A stretch of 64,000 bases of DNA from Prevotella koreensis (GTDB taxonomy: Bacteria; Bacteroidota; Bacteroidia; Bacteroidales; Bacteroidaceae), in NCBI RefSeq assembly GCF_003977605.1, contig NZ_RYYU01000001.1, positions 1,626,539 to 1,690,538 on the forward strand, in the 5' to 3' direction. Below are positions 43,994-52,057 of this stretch, piece by piece (the stretch's first letter is position 1; every line of letters starts with the position of its first letter). Position numbers and translations under genes: made by a program. The notes beneath the pieces were generated by a model. The model saw only the letters and a program-made list of their open reading frames with translations. It was not told where the DNA came from and did not search any database.

Positions 43994-46498
43994 TTACTGC
44001 TTGTTTCTCCGTCTTTCGGCAAGCTGTCGGATGGCGGCTTCGATGTCGCCGCCCAATTGCTCCGCCAGACGGTACACCTCCACCTTTTCCGTTTCCTCGG
44101 TGGTGTACGCCAGATACTCTTCCGCGCTCACCTCGGTGGCATAGACCGCCGACTGCGTGCCGCCCAAGCCTATCCACACCTCCTTGTAGAGCCGTGAGGG
44201 GTTGTTCGCCATGTTGATGGAGAGTATCTGCGACTTCTCCTTCTCCGTCAGTCCGAGCAACGCCTGAATCTGGTCGAACTTGTTCATGTACTTGCGCTGG
44301 TCAAGCAGGATTTTACAGTCCGAGTTGTTGATGATGCTCTCCTTGACGACGGGCGAGGAAATGATGTCGTCCACCTCCTGCGTCACCACGATTGCCTCAC
44401 CGAAGTATTTGCGCACCGTCTTGTACATATAGCGCAGGTAATCAGCCATGTTCGCCGACGAGAGAGCCTTCCAAGCCTCTTCCACGATAAGCTGCTTTCT
44501 CACACCTTTCAGACGCCGCATCTTGTTGATGAAGGCTTCCATGATGATGATGGTCACTACCGGGAACAGTTCGCGGTTGTCCTTGATGGAATCGATCTCG
44601 AAGACGATGAACCGTTTGCCCAGCAGGTCGATGTTCTCCGCCGAGTTGAGCAGGAAGTCGTAGCGTCCGCCCCGGTAATACTGCCGCATGGTGGTGAGCA
44701 TGTTGTCGATGTTGAAGTCCTCCTTCTCCACCTTGATGTCGCGTTCCGCCAGTTCCCTGCGGTAGTCGTCGCGCATGTACTCGTAGAAGGTGTTGAACGA
44801 GGGGACGATGCTCCGGTCAGCCCTGATGCGCTCGATGTAGGCACTCACGGCACTGCCCAATTCCCCGCTTTCGGTTTTCGTCACCTTGTCGTCCTCCGAC
44901 TTCCAGAGCGTCAGCAGCAGCGTCTTTATGCTGTCCTTTTTCTCCACGTCGAACACGTAGTCGTCGGTATAGAACGGGTTGAAGCTGATGGGCTTCTCCT
45001 CCGTGTAGGTAAAATACACGCCGTCCGTGCCGCCCGTCTTGCGCCGTATCATCTCGCATAGCCCTTGATAGGAGTTTCCCGTGTCCACCAATACCACATG
45101 CGCGCCCTGCTCGTAGTATTGCCGCACGAGGTGGTTCATGAAGAACGACTTGCCACTGCCCGAAGGACCTAATACGAACTTGTTACGGTTCGTGGTGATG
45201 CCCCGCTTCATCGGCAGGTCACTGATGTCGAGGTGCAGCGGTTTTCCCGTGAGCCTGTCCACCATCTTGATGCCGAAGGGCGAGAGCGAGCTGCGGTAGT
45301 TGGTTTCCTCCGTGAAGAGGCACACCGCCTGTTCGATGAAGGTGTGGAAACTCTCTTCCGCCGGAAAGTCCGCCGCGTTGCCGGGCATAGCCGCCCAATA
45401 AAGTGTCGGGCAGTCGATGGTGTTGTGGCGCGGCACGCACTCCATGCTTGCCAGCTGGCTGCCCACGTCGTTCTTTATGTGCTTCAGCTCTTCCGCGTCG
45501 TCGCTCCACGCCATGACGTTGAAGTGCGCCCGCACCGAGGTCAGCCCGTAGGAGTGCGCCTCGTTCAGGTAGCGGTCTATCCACTCGCGGTTGATGCTGT
45601 TGCTCCGGCTGTATCGGGATAACGACTGCATATTCCTTGCGGACTTCTCGAATTTTTGAAGGTTCTCCTCGCTGTTGTCGATAATCACGTACTGGTTGTA
45701 AATGTGGTTGCAGGAGAGCAGCAGCCCCACCGGGGAGGCGAAGGAGAGGCGGCAGTCCGAGCGGTCGGTGGAGAGTTTCTCATACCGTGTGTCGGTAGCC
45801 ACCGTGCCGGGAAGGTCTTCCGCGTCGGACAGGGTGTGCAGGCACAGGCGATTGTCGCCGATGCGCATCTCCCGTGCCGAGAGGTCTATGTCCTGTAACG
45901 TGGCGTCGCCTTCGGGCATGAGCGAGAAGTAACGCTCTATCAGTCCGGCTTTGCCGTCTGTCCCCACGATCTCGTCGGTGGAGAGGCGGCGCAGCCTGAC
46001 AAAGCCGCTGTCGTTGATGATGCGCTCGAACTGTTCCGCAGCCTCCATGAACTTCGCGGCTGTTTCCTTGTCCAGTTCCTTCGGGATGATATGCCCCCGG
46101 CACAGCGTGCTGAAATTGCTCTGCATCCGGTTACGCTCCTTCGTCGTCTTGGTCAGGTAGAGGTAGCACGTGTGCTTCAGGTACGGTCGCTCGTTGAAGT
46201 GCCGCTCGAAAGAGCGGCTCAAAAAACTCATGTCGTCCTTGTGAAGTTCCGGCGTGTACTTCTCCTTGATGAACCAGTCCTGCTTGTGGACGACGGAGAA
46301 GTCCGGCAGCACCTTGATCGCCTTGCACCAGCAGCCGTGTATAGCCTCGTACTCCGCACCCGTCACGGTATAAAGCTCCGGCAGTTCCACCTCGAAAGCC
46401 ACCGTGATGTCGGCGTCTTTGGAGATGATGCAACCTTGCTCCACCGCCAATAGCGGGAACTTGTTTTCCAGTGTTGTCATTTTGGATGTATTCCTCAT
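43994..46498 (-). CDS. traG: Conjugation ATPase TraG (VirB4-like)
   Basis: 834 residues from the ATG at 46498, which overlaps the traF stop by 4 bases. The N-terminal DUF3875-type region (LENKFPLLAVEQGCIISKDA) is followed by the CagE/VirB4 domain. Walker A is VLGPSGSGKSFFMNHLV (~490) and Walker B is LIVEEAWKALSSANMADYL, with a VVTQEVDDI motif behind it. It powers assembly of the channel and pilus at the inner membrane. The naming follows CTnDOT; it is not the coupling protein, which here is MobC. Confidence 0.95.
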   Translation of the reverse strand: MRNTSKMTTLENKFPLLAVEQGCIISKDADITVAFEVELPELYTVTGAEYEAIHGCWCKAIKVLPDFSVVHKQDWFIKEKYTPELHKDDMSFLSRSFERHFNERPYLKHTCYLYLTKTTKERNRMQSNFSTLCRGHIIPKELDKETAAKFMEAAEQFERIINDSGFVRLRRLSTDEIVGTDGKAGLIERYFSLMPEGDATLQDIDLSAREMRIGDNRLCLHTLSDAEDLPGTVATDTRYEKLSTDRSDCRLSFASPVGLLLSCNHIYNQYVIIDNSEENLQKFEKSARNMQSLSRYSRSNSINREWIDRYLNEAHSYGLTSVRAHFNVMAWSDDAEELKHIKNDVGSQLASMECVPRHNTIDCPTLYWAAMPGNAADFPAEESFHTFIEQAVCLFTEETNYRSSLSPFGIKMVDRLTGKPLHLDISDLPMKRGITTNRNKFVLGPSGSGKSFFMNHLVRQYYEQGAHVVLVDTGNSYQGLCEMIRRKTGGTDGVYFTYTEEKPISFNPFYTDDYVFDVEKKDSIKTLLLTLWKSEDDKVTKTESGELGSAVSAYIERIRADRSIVPSFNTFYEYMRDDYRRELAERDIKVEKEDFNIDNMLTTMRQYYRGGRYDFLLNSAENIDLLGKRFIVFEIDSIKDNRELFPVVTIIIMEAFINKMRRLKGVRKQLIVEEAWKALSSANMADYLRYMYKTVRKYFGEAIVVTQEVDDIISSPVVKESIINNSDCKILLDQRKYMNKFDQIQALLGLTEKEKSQILSINMANNPSRLYKEVWIGLGGTQSAVYATEVSAEEYLAYTTEETEKVEVYRLAEQLGGDIEAAIRQLAERRRNKQ

Positions 46499-46827
46499 GT
46501 CGTTTCTTCCTTTCGTTTCCGTTTGAATAATCGGGTGATCCGCCGCCGGTTGATAAGGTATCGGGGATGGCTCCTTGTTGCCCCTAATTTCATCAGTCCG
46601 TGTTCGCCGTACCGGGCGTTCAGCGCGAAGGTCTGCCATACGAGGATGGAAGACGATGCCACGCCGAAGCCGATACATACCCACTGGTCGATGCCGACCA
46701 TGTAGAGGATGACGAACAGGACGAAGAGAGCCAGCAGACCTCCGCAGAAGATGAAGAGGTACTGAGCCTTCAAACCCTTGAACTCTACCGGACGGCCGAT
46801 ACCCTTGTTTATCGGGTATTCAGCCAT
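46495..46827 (-). CDS. traF: Conjugative transfer protein TraF (DUF4133, VirB3-like)
   Basis: 110 residues from 46827 (MAEYPINKGIGRPVEFKGLK). Two adjacent membrane helices (YLFIFCGGLLALFVLFVILY; GFGVASSSILVWQTFAL) and a basic tail give the VirB3-type layout that normally precedes the VirB4 ATPase, as here. The gene overlaps traG by 4 bases. Confidence 0.92.
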   Translation of the reverse strand: MAEYPINKGIGRPVEFKGLKAQYLFIFCGGLLALFVLFVILYMVGIDQWVCIGFGVASSSILVWQTFALNARYGEHGLMKLGATRSHPRYLINRRRITRLFKRKRKEETT

Positions 46828-46837
46828 ACATTGTTTA

Positions 46838-47149
46838 TTAAAGGAAGAATGAGCGCAGGATGGTGGCGGCGACAATCAGGAAGATGCACGCCCCGAACCA
46901 CGAGGCGGCAGTCTTGGATGTGTCGGGATCGCCGGACGAGAATTTCCCATACACTTTCACGCCCCCGATAAGCCCGACTACCGCGCCGATGGCGTAGATG
47001 AGTTTCGTGCCGGGGTCGAAGTACGAACTCACCATAGAGGTGGCTTCGTTGATGCCCGCGATGCCGTTTCCCTGCGCGAAGGCGGAGGCGGTTGCGGCAA
47101 CCAGAAGTGCCGCAGAGAGGATAAGTTTCTGTCTGTTGTTCTTGTTCAT
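46838..47149 (-). CDS. traE: Conjugative transfer protein TraE (DUF4134, VirB2-like)
   Basis: 103 residues from 47149. A cleavable signal (KLILSAALLVAATASAFAQ) leaves a short mature protein with two helices (LIYAIGAVVGLIGGVKVYG; WFGACIFLIVAATILRSFF), the form of a VirB2-type pilin. Ten bases separate it from traF. The 202 bases upstream, to traD, hold a small hairpin (ACGGAC/GTCCGT, 47253-47272) but no gene. Confidence 0.92.
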   Translation of the reverse strand: MNKNNRQKLILSAALLVAATASAFAQGNGIAGINEATSMVSSYFDPGTKLIYAIGAVVGLIGGVKVYGKFSSGDPDTSKTAASWFGACIFLIVAATILRSFFL

Positions 47150-47351
47150 AAACTGTTCTTGTTTTGTGCCGTCCAAAGGGTGGATGGTCCTTTGTCGGGC
47201 GGTTGATACTCGATTACTTTACTTTGGTTTAGTGGGTTGCCCGTTTGTTTCTACGGACTTGGGTGTGTCCGTTGCGAATTGGCTGTACCTTGTACCGCCG
47301 TGCGCGTGGGTGATGCCGTCTTACGTTTTCATTCTCATTCTTTTTTAGTCG

Positions 47352-48086
47352 TTATACATAGTTGCGGATGTCGAAGTTCTCAATACTGTCCGGGACGACA
47401 AAATCCTTTTTCGGTTTATTCTTCTTCAGCCGGATTTCGATAAGTCCCTTGATGCGGATGCTCATTTCAGACGAGCCGGTCATCAGCTTCTCGTACAGCT
47501 CCGTCCCTTCCATGTCGGTGAAGACCTTTGCCGCCCGCTCCCGTTCCGTCGTTGTCGCTTCCGGGTTCTTGGCGGTTCTGACCGCATCGTCTATCTCGTC
47601 GAAACTGCTTCCCGATGCCCTCGGCGCGTCGGGCGTTTCTTCCTCCGGCTCGTCCTCCCCGAACTCCAGTTCCGAAGGCGTGAGGCTCGTGAAGGTTTCG
47701 TCGAGTTTATCCTCCGGGACTTGTGCGGGACGGGACACGGTTTCCGTGTTTCCGTCGTCAAAAGTAGTCTCTTCCTCCGTCAGCTCAATGCCTTTTTCCG
47801 AAGTGGCGGCTTCTTGCGTCGGTATGGCAGCGGTTGTCCGGGGCGATGCCATCCTGAAACGGCTCTTGCCGATGATGTCCGGGGTGTCTGCGGGCGGTGT
47901 GTCCCTTACCGTTTCGGGCTTTGCCGCCGTGCCGCCCAACGACCGCCACACTCCGGCTATGCTTCTTAGGAAGCGGACAAGTCTGGTTTCCATGATCCTG
48001 TCATAAAGGAGCAGGAACAGGAACCACAGGTTGCAGCCGACCGATACGGTCAGCAGAATATCAGTCATGCTTATTGTTTCACTCAT
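47352..48086 (-). CDS. traD: Conjugative transfer protein TraD
   Basis: 244 residues from 48086 (MSETISMTDILLTVSVGCNLWF). One N-terminal membrane helix is followed by a long acidic, serine/threonine/glutamate-rich and probably disordered middle (~75-165) and a short helical C-terminal domain with ELYEKLMTGSSEMSIRIKGL. It is positioned as traD of CTnDOT-type operons. No activity is known; it is unrelated to F-plasmid TraD. Confidence 0.8.
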   Translation of the reverse strand: MSETISMTDILLTVSVGCNLWFLFLLLYDRIMETRLVRFLRSIAGVWRSLGGTAAKPETVRDTPPADTPDIIGKSRFRMASPRTTAAIPTQEAATSEKGIELTEEETTFDDGNTETVSRPAQVPEDKLDETFTSLTPSELEFGEDEPEEETPDAPRASGSSFDEIDDAVRTAKNPEATTTERERAAKVFTDMEGTELYEKLMTGSSEMSIRIKGLIEIRLKKNKPKKDFVVPDSIENFDIRNYV

Positions 48087-48106
48087 GCACGTTCTCTTTT
48101 TGAGGG

Positions 48107-48460
48107 TTAAAATACTGCGTCGTAATTCTGGGCGTAAAGGCTCTTTATCGCCTCCTCGCACTGGTTGAAGTGGTGCGTAAGCACATGGTCGATGTAGGCG
48201 GACAGCGACAATTTGTCATGCCCGATCACACGGGTGATGCGCATGATGCGGTCGTGGTACTCCGGACGCACATACGCCATCTTTCCCTCGCGTGCCTTCA
48301 CTTCGGCTTCACGGATGAACAGCCGTTCATAGTCCTTTTCACCGCATTTGCCGCCTAACGGCACGGGGGATAGGATTTCCACACTCGCCTGCACTTGGGC
48401 AAGCATACCGCCGCCGTCATGCTGCGGACTTCTGTTTTTCTGGTTCTTTTCCATATTCAA
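48107..48460 (-). CDS. traC: DUF3408 protein TraC
   Basis: 117 residues. The C-terminal half (RLFIREAEVKAREGKMAYVR, then ITRVIGHDKLSLSAYIDHVL) is the DUF3408 pattern, which looks like a ribbon-helix-helix/arc-type DNA-binding domain with flexible N-terminus. The upstream gene is a clear paralogue. It may act in DNA partition or relaxosome regulation with the ParA-like TraA, which is inference. The start overlaps the traB stop by 4 bases. Confidence 0.82.
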   Translation of the reverse strand: MNMEKNQKNRSPQHDGGGMLAQVQASVEILSPVPLGGKCGEKDYERLFIREAEVKAREGKMAYVRPEYHDRIMRITRVIGHDKLSLSAYIDHVLTHHFNQCEEAIKSLYAQNYDAVF

Positions 48461-48897
48461 ATCAAGTCTTCACGTTGTTTCTTGTACAGTTCGTTTATTT
48501 TCTCCTTGTGCTGTTCCAGATGTTGGCGCAGCACGGTGTCCACGTAGCCGCCTACCGAGATTTCACGCCCGGCGATGTCGTTCACGATTTTGAGAATCTT
48601 GCTGTGGACATCGCGGCTGATATAGACGCACTGGCGCGTCTTTATCTCGTTGCGGCGGAGGAACAGCCCGGAATAGTCGTCCTCCTGCCGTTTGCGGCGG
48701 ACAGTGTCCCTCTGCGGTTTTTCCTTTGCCGTGTATTGCGCGGGCGGCGGTTCCGTTTCAGGGACGCTTTTTTCTTCGGGAGCAGGCGCGGGCGGCTCCT
48801 GCGCGTGGTACAGGGTCCCGTCCTGCCTGCGTCTGCCGATGGAGGCTATCAACAGTTCCTCGTCAATGCCTTCGGTGTTCACTTTCCTGCTGCCCAT
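48457..48897 (-). CDS. traB: DUF3408 protein TraB
   Basis: 146 residues. The first ~70 are charged, proline-rich and probably unstructured (APAPEEKSVPETEPPP). The DUF3408 domain follows (LFLRRNEIKTRQCVYISRDV, IVNDIAGREISVGGYVDTVL). Paralogous to TraC next door. It begins 2 bases after the ParA-like traA, so a ParA/ParB-like pairing with a ribbon-helix-helix partner is plausible but unproven. Confidence 0.82.
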   Translation of the reverse strand: MGSRKVNTEGIDEELLIASIGRRRQDGTLYHAQEPPAPAPEEKSVPETEPPPAQYTAKEKPQRDTVRRKRQEDDYSGLFLRRNEIKTRQCVYISRDVHSKILKIVNDIAGREISVGGYVDTVLRQHLEQHKEKINELYKKQREDLI

Positions 48898-48899
48898 GA

Positions 48900-49661
48900 T
48901 TATTGAGGTCTGATGATACGGCTTATCTCTTCCGAGAACTCACGGATGCCGCTCCCTTTCAGCAGGGACGCATCCATCGGGAAGATGGTCGAGCGGAACA
49001 CGCTCTTGCGCTCTTCCGAGAGGTCGCGCCGGAACTTCTTGCTGTCGGGCAGGCGGGTGGACAGCACCGGCAGCCCCATCTCGGCGATCACATCCTCATA
49101 CAGGTCGTAAAGCCCGTTCTTCTCCCTGCCGTCCACCATCGTCCAGAACAGGTACAGCCCTTTTGTTTTCGCCTGTCCCGTCGTCATGAGGTTGTCACGG
49201 AACATCACAGCGAATTGCAGGGTGCTTTCCACGACAAAACGGTCGGCACTCATGGGCGCGAAGATGTAGTCCATCTGCGAGAGGGTCTTGACCACGCCGT
49301 TGCTTTTCAGGGTTCCCGGCATGTCGAAAAACACGATGTCGGGTTTCACCTCTTCTTCGGCAAGCATCCTTTCGGCATCATCGAGGGCGTTAAGGGCGTC
49401 GCTTGCGATGACCGGGTAGGCGTTCTTCCTTATCTTGCGGAAGTGGTCACACGCGAGTGCCTTGAAATAGAGGCTCCCGCCGATAAGTCCCGTTTCACGT
49501 TCACGCAACCCGTGTATGCTGTGCTGCGGGGTGTCGCAGTCTATGACTGCGACATTGTGTCCTTTCACGTTGTGGAGGTAGTTGGCGGCAAGTGCCGTGA
49601 CGGTGGATTTGCCGATACCCCCTTTCTGTGTTGCGAATGCAACGAATGTTTCATTACTCAT
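48900..49661 (-). CDS. traA: ParA/MinD-family ATPase TraA
   Basis: 253 residues from the ATG at 49661 (MSNETFVAFATQKGGIGKST). Deviant Walker A is KGGIGKST; Walker B VFFDMPGTLKSNGV follows, as does the fold expected of a ParA-type ATPase. It is the first gene of the tra operon. The frame stays open upstream to 49985, which would add up to 108 residues. I do not include them because ParA homology starts exactly at 49661 and the extra part is repetitive. Confidence 0.9.
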   Translation of the reverse strand: MSNETFVAFATQKGGIGKSTVTALAANYLHNVKGHNVAVIDCDTPQHSIHGLRERETGLIGGSLYFKALACDHFRKIRKNAYPVIASDALNALDDAERMLAEEEVKPDIVFFDMPGTLKSNGVVKTLSQMDYIFAPMSADRFVVESTLQFAVMFRDNLMTTGQAKTKGLYLFWTMVDGREKNGLYDLYEDVIAEMGLPVLSTRLPDSKKFRRDLSEERKSVFRSTIFPMDASLLKGSGIREFSEEISRIIRPQ

Positions 49662-50371
49662 GGTTCTGTTGGTTTTAATGGTTGATGAATTGTTTTCCTG
49701 CTCCGATACGGAATCGGTGACATGTATATCCGCGTCCGCGAATCTCTGACTGTCCGGTTCGTCACGTATCCGCTTCAACGGTGGGGCAGGGATTCGGATA
49801 ACTGATGAATGACGACATTGCGTCATGAAGTCATTGAATCCGTGAATCACCGCGTCATTGTAAAACCGGGTATCCGAAGGTTCGGGTATCCGGTCAGGCA
49901 AATAGCCGCCGAAGCGGTTTGCCGGGTATTTGAAAGCCTCATTTTTCATATCTTCAAATCGTTCGTTTCTTGAATCATGCTGCAAATAAACAAGGATATT
50001 TTTGAACCTGTATCACTTCCCCGACAAGTGGCGGCATGTTGCGCCGGTTGGCACTGATTGTCCGGGTCAAGCCTCTGTCCGATACCGCTTTAAGGGCGTA
50101 ACTTTGCACCCGAACGGCAGGGTTCGCCGCAGGTGGCGCAGCCCGGAGTTTGAAAGGCATTCCCCCAATCCGGCCCCGACGGATTTTTATGTTCGCCTGA
50201 ACATAGCAAGATGTCTTTTCAGCCGCTCAAAACGTTTTGAGCAGCCACGAAAAGCACTTGCCCTTGCAGGGGGCGGGCTTCCTCTCCGAAGTCGGGAAGC
50301 TTTTCAAACCTGCGGTGTCTGTGACCCCAAGCGGCGGCTTATGCCGTCCATCCGCTAAATCCAAAGTTTAT
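49662..50371. other. Intergenic control region between tra and mob: probable oriT and iteron-like repeats
   Basis: Two groups of signals appear. Near traA there are direct repeats CGGGTATCCG (49867-49876 and 49883-49892) and a dyad ATGACG-N6-CGTCAT (about 49809-49826). Near mobA there are the dyads ATGTTC-GCCT-GAACAT (50189-50204) and an 18-base perfect palindrome (50225-50242) inside a CTTTTC/GAAAAG pair (50215-50254). A TAACTTTG -7-like box (50099-50106) could start mobA. In this family oriT lies next to mobA; the nick site is not identified. Confidence 0.55.
50225..50242. repeat. 18-base perfect palindrome in the oriT-like region
   Basis: GCTCAAAACGTTTTGAGC is self-complementary and is flanked by CTTTTC (50215-50220) and GAAAAG (50249-50254), extending the dyad to 40 bases. 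It is a likely relaxosome or regulator site upstream of mobA. Confidence 0.75.
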
Positions 50372-50797
50372 ATGAAAGAGAAAAGAAACAAGACCGGGAG
50401 AAATCCCAAACTTGATCCGGCGGTATTCCGCTACACCGTCCGTTTCAACGAGGAGGAACACAACCGTTTCCTCGCCATGTTCGAGAAGTCGGGCGTTTAC
50501 GCCAAGTCGGTTTTCATCAAGGCGCACTTCTTCGGGCAGCCGTTCAGGGTGCTGAAAGTGGACAGGACGCTGGTGGATTACTACACCAGACTGTCCGATT
50601 TCCATGCGCAGTTCCGCGCGGTAGGCACGAACTACAACCAAGTCGTGAAGGAACTCAGGCTGCATTTTTCCGAGAAAAAGGCAATGGCGTTGCTCTACAA
50701 GCTGGAGCAACAGACCGTCGAACTCGTGAAACTGAGCCGTCAGATTGTGGAACTTTCAAGGGAAATGGAGGCGAAATGGTCGCAAAAATCAGTGTAG
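50372..50797 (+). CDS. mobA: Mobilization accessory protein MobA (MobC/relaxosome family)
   Basis: 141 residues from the ATG at 50372 (MKEKRNKTGRNPKLDP). The RYTVRFNEEEHNRFL start resembles a ribbon-helix-helix DNA-binding strand, and AVGTNYNQVVKELRLHF is the conserved relaxosome-protein motif. It binds near oriT and helps the relaxase MobB, whose gene overlaps it by 22 bases. Small size and order fit CTnDOT MobA. Confidence 0.88.
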   Translation: MKEKRNKTGRNPKLDPAVFRYTVRFNEEEHNRFLAMFEKSGVYAKSVFIKAHFFGQPFRVLKVDRTLVDYYTRLSDFHAQFRAVGTNYNQVVKELRLHFSEKKAMALLYKLEQQTVELVKLSRQIVELSREMEAKWSQKSV

Positions 50798-52026
50798 GAA
50801 AGTCGCTGTACGGCGCACTTGCCTACAACGGGGAAAAGATCAACGAGGCGAAAGGGCGTCTGCTCACCACCAACCGCATCTACAATGACGGCACGGGGAC
50901 GGTGGACATACGCAAGGCGATGGAGGGTTTTCTCGCCTGTATGCCGGAGCATACGAGGGTGGAGAAACCGGTACTCCATATCTCGCTCAACCCGCATCCC
51001 GACGATGTGCTGACCGATACGGAATTGCAGGACATCGCACGCGAGTATCTGGAAAAACTCGGCTACGGGGACCAGCCGTATCTTATTGTAAAGCACGAGG
51101 ACATAGACCGCCACCACCTGCACATCGTGACAATCAATGTGGACGAGAAAGGCAGGCGGCTCAATCAGGATTTCCTTTTCCGCCGCAGCGACCGCATCCG
51201 GCGGGAACTGGAACAAAAGTACGGGCTGCACCCGGCGGAACGTAAGAATCAACGGATAGAGAACCCTCTGCGAAAGGTGGACGCTTCGGCGGGCGACGTG
51301 AAAAGGCAGGTCGGGAATACCGTCAAGGCTCTGAGTGGACAGTACCGTTTCCAGACGATGGGCGAATATCGCGCCCTCCTTTCCTTATATAATATGACGG
51401 TGGAGGAAGCGCGGGGAAACGTGTGCGGGCGTGAGTATCACGGGCTGGTCTATTCCGTCACCGATGATGCCGGGAACAAGACGGGCAACCCGTTCAAGTC
51501 CTCGCTTTTCGGGAAGTCCGCAGGCTATGAAGCCGTGCAGAAGAAGTTTGCCCGTTCCAAGCAGGAGATTAAGGACCGGAAACTCGCCGACATGACAAAA
51601 CGCACCGTCCTTTCCGTGCTTGAAGGCACGTATGACAAGGAGAAGTTCGTTTCGCGGCTCAGGGAGAAGGGTATCGACACCGTGCTGCGCTACACGGAGG
51701 AAGGGCGCATCTACGGAGCCACGTTTATCGACCATCGCACGGGCTGCGTGCTGAACGGCTCGCGCATGGGCAAGGAACTTTCCGCCAACGCTTTGCAGGA
51801 ACACTTCACGCTGCCTTATGCCGGACAGCCACCGATTCCGCTTTCCGTTCCGGTGGAAACAGTAGAGGATATGCGCGAACAGACAGCATCCGACCACGAG
51901 AACACGGCGGGAGGTATCGGTCTGCTCACTCCCGAAGGTCCGGCTGTGGATGCCGAGGAGGAAGCCTTTATCCGGGCGATGCAGCGCAAGAAGAAAAAGA
52001 AAAGGCGCAAGGGTTTGGGAATGTAA
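50776..52026 (+). CDS. mobB: Relaxase MobB (MobB/VirD2-like mobilization nuclease)
   Basis: 416 residues. The relaxase domain occupies ~1-290: HISLNPHPDD, then the metal-binding histidine cluster in KHEDIDRHHLHIVTINVD (~95-115). A tyrosine for strand attack should lie in the first ~30 residues (SVGKSLYGALAYNGEK). The C-terminus ends in a basic cluster (RKKKKKRRKGLGM). It nicks oriT and leads the strand to the recipient. It overlaps mobA by 22 bases; mobC follows 31 bases later. Confidence 0.93.
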   Translation: MVAKISVGKSLYGALAYNGEKINEAKGRLLTTNRIYNDGTGTVDIRKAMEGFLACMPEHTRVEKPVLHISLNPHPDDVLTDTELQDIAREYLEKLGYGDQPYLIVKHEDIDRHHLHIVTINVDEKGRRLNQDFLFRRSDRIRRELEQKYGLHPAERKNQRIENPLRKVDASAGDVKRQVGNTVKALSGQYRFQTMGEYRALLSLYNMTVEEARGNVCGREYHGLVYSVTDDAGNKTGNPFKSSLFGKSAGYEAVQKKFARSKQEIKDRKLADMTKRTVLSVLEGTYDKEKFVSRLREKGIDTVLRYTEEGRIYGATFIDHRTGCVLNGSRMGKELSANALQEHFTLPYAGQPPIPLSVPVETVEDMREQTASDHENTAGGIGLLTPEGPAVDAEEEAFIRAMQRKKKKKRRKGLGM

Positions 52027-52057
52027 TCGAGGTATCAACATCAAAATTTTTCAATCT

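Noticed and set aside
49662..49985. In-frame N-terminal extension of traA
   Set aside because: ParA homology begins exactly at the ATG at 49661, and the extra part is repetitive and without known domain.
50098..50107. Exact match GTAACTTTGC to the CTnDOT core inside the element
   Set aside because: It is internal and upstream of mobA, where it more likely serves as a -7 promoter box.
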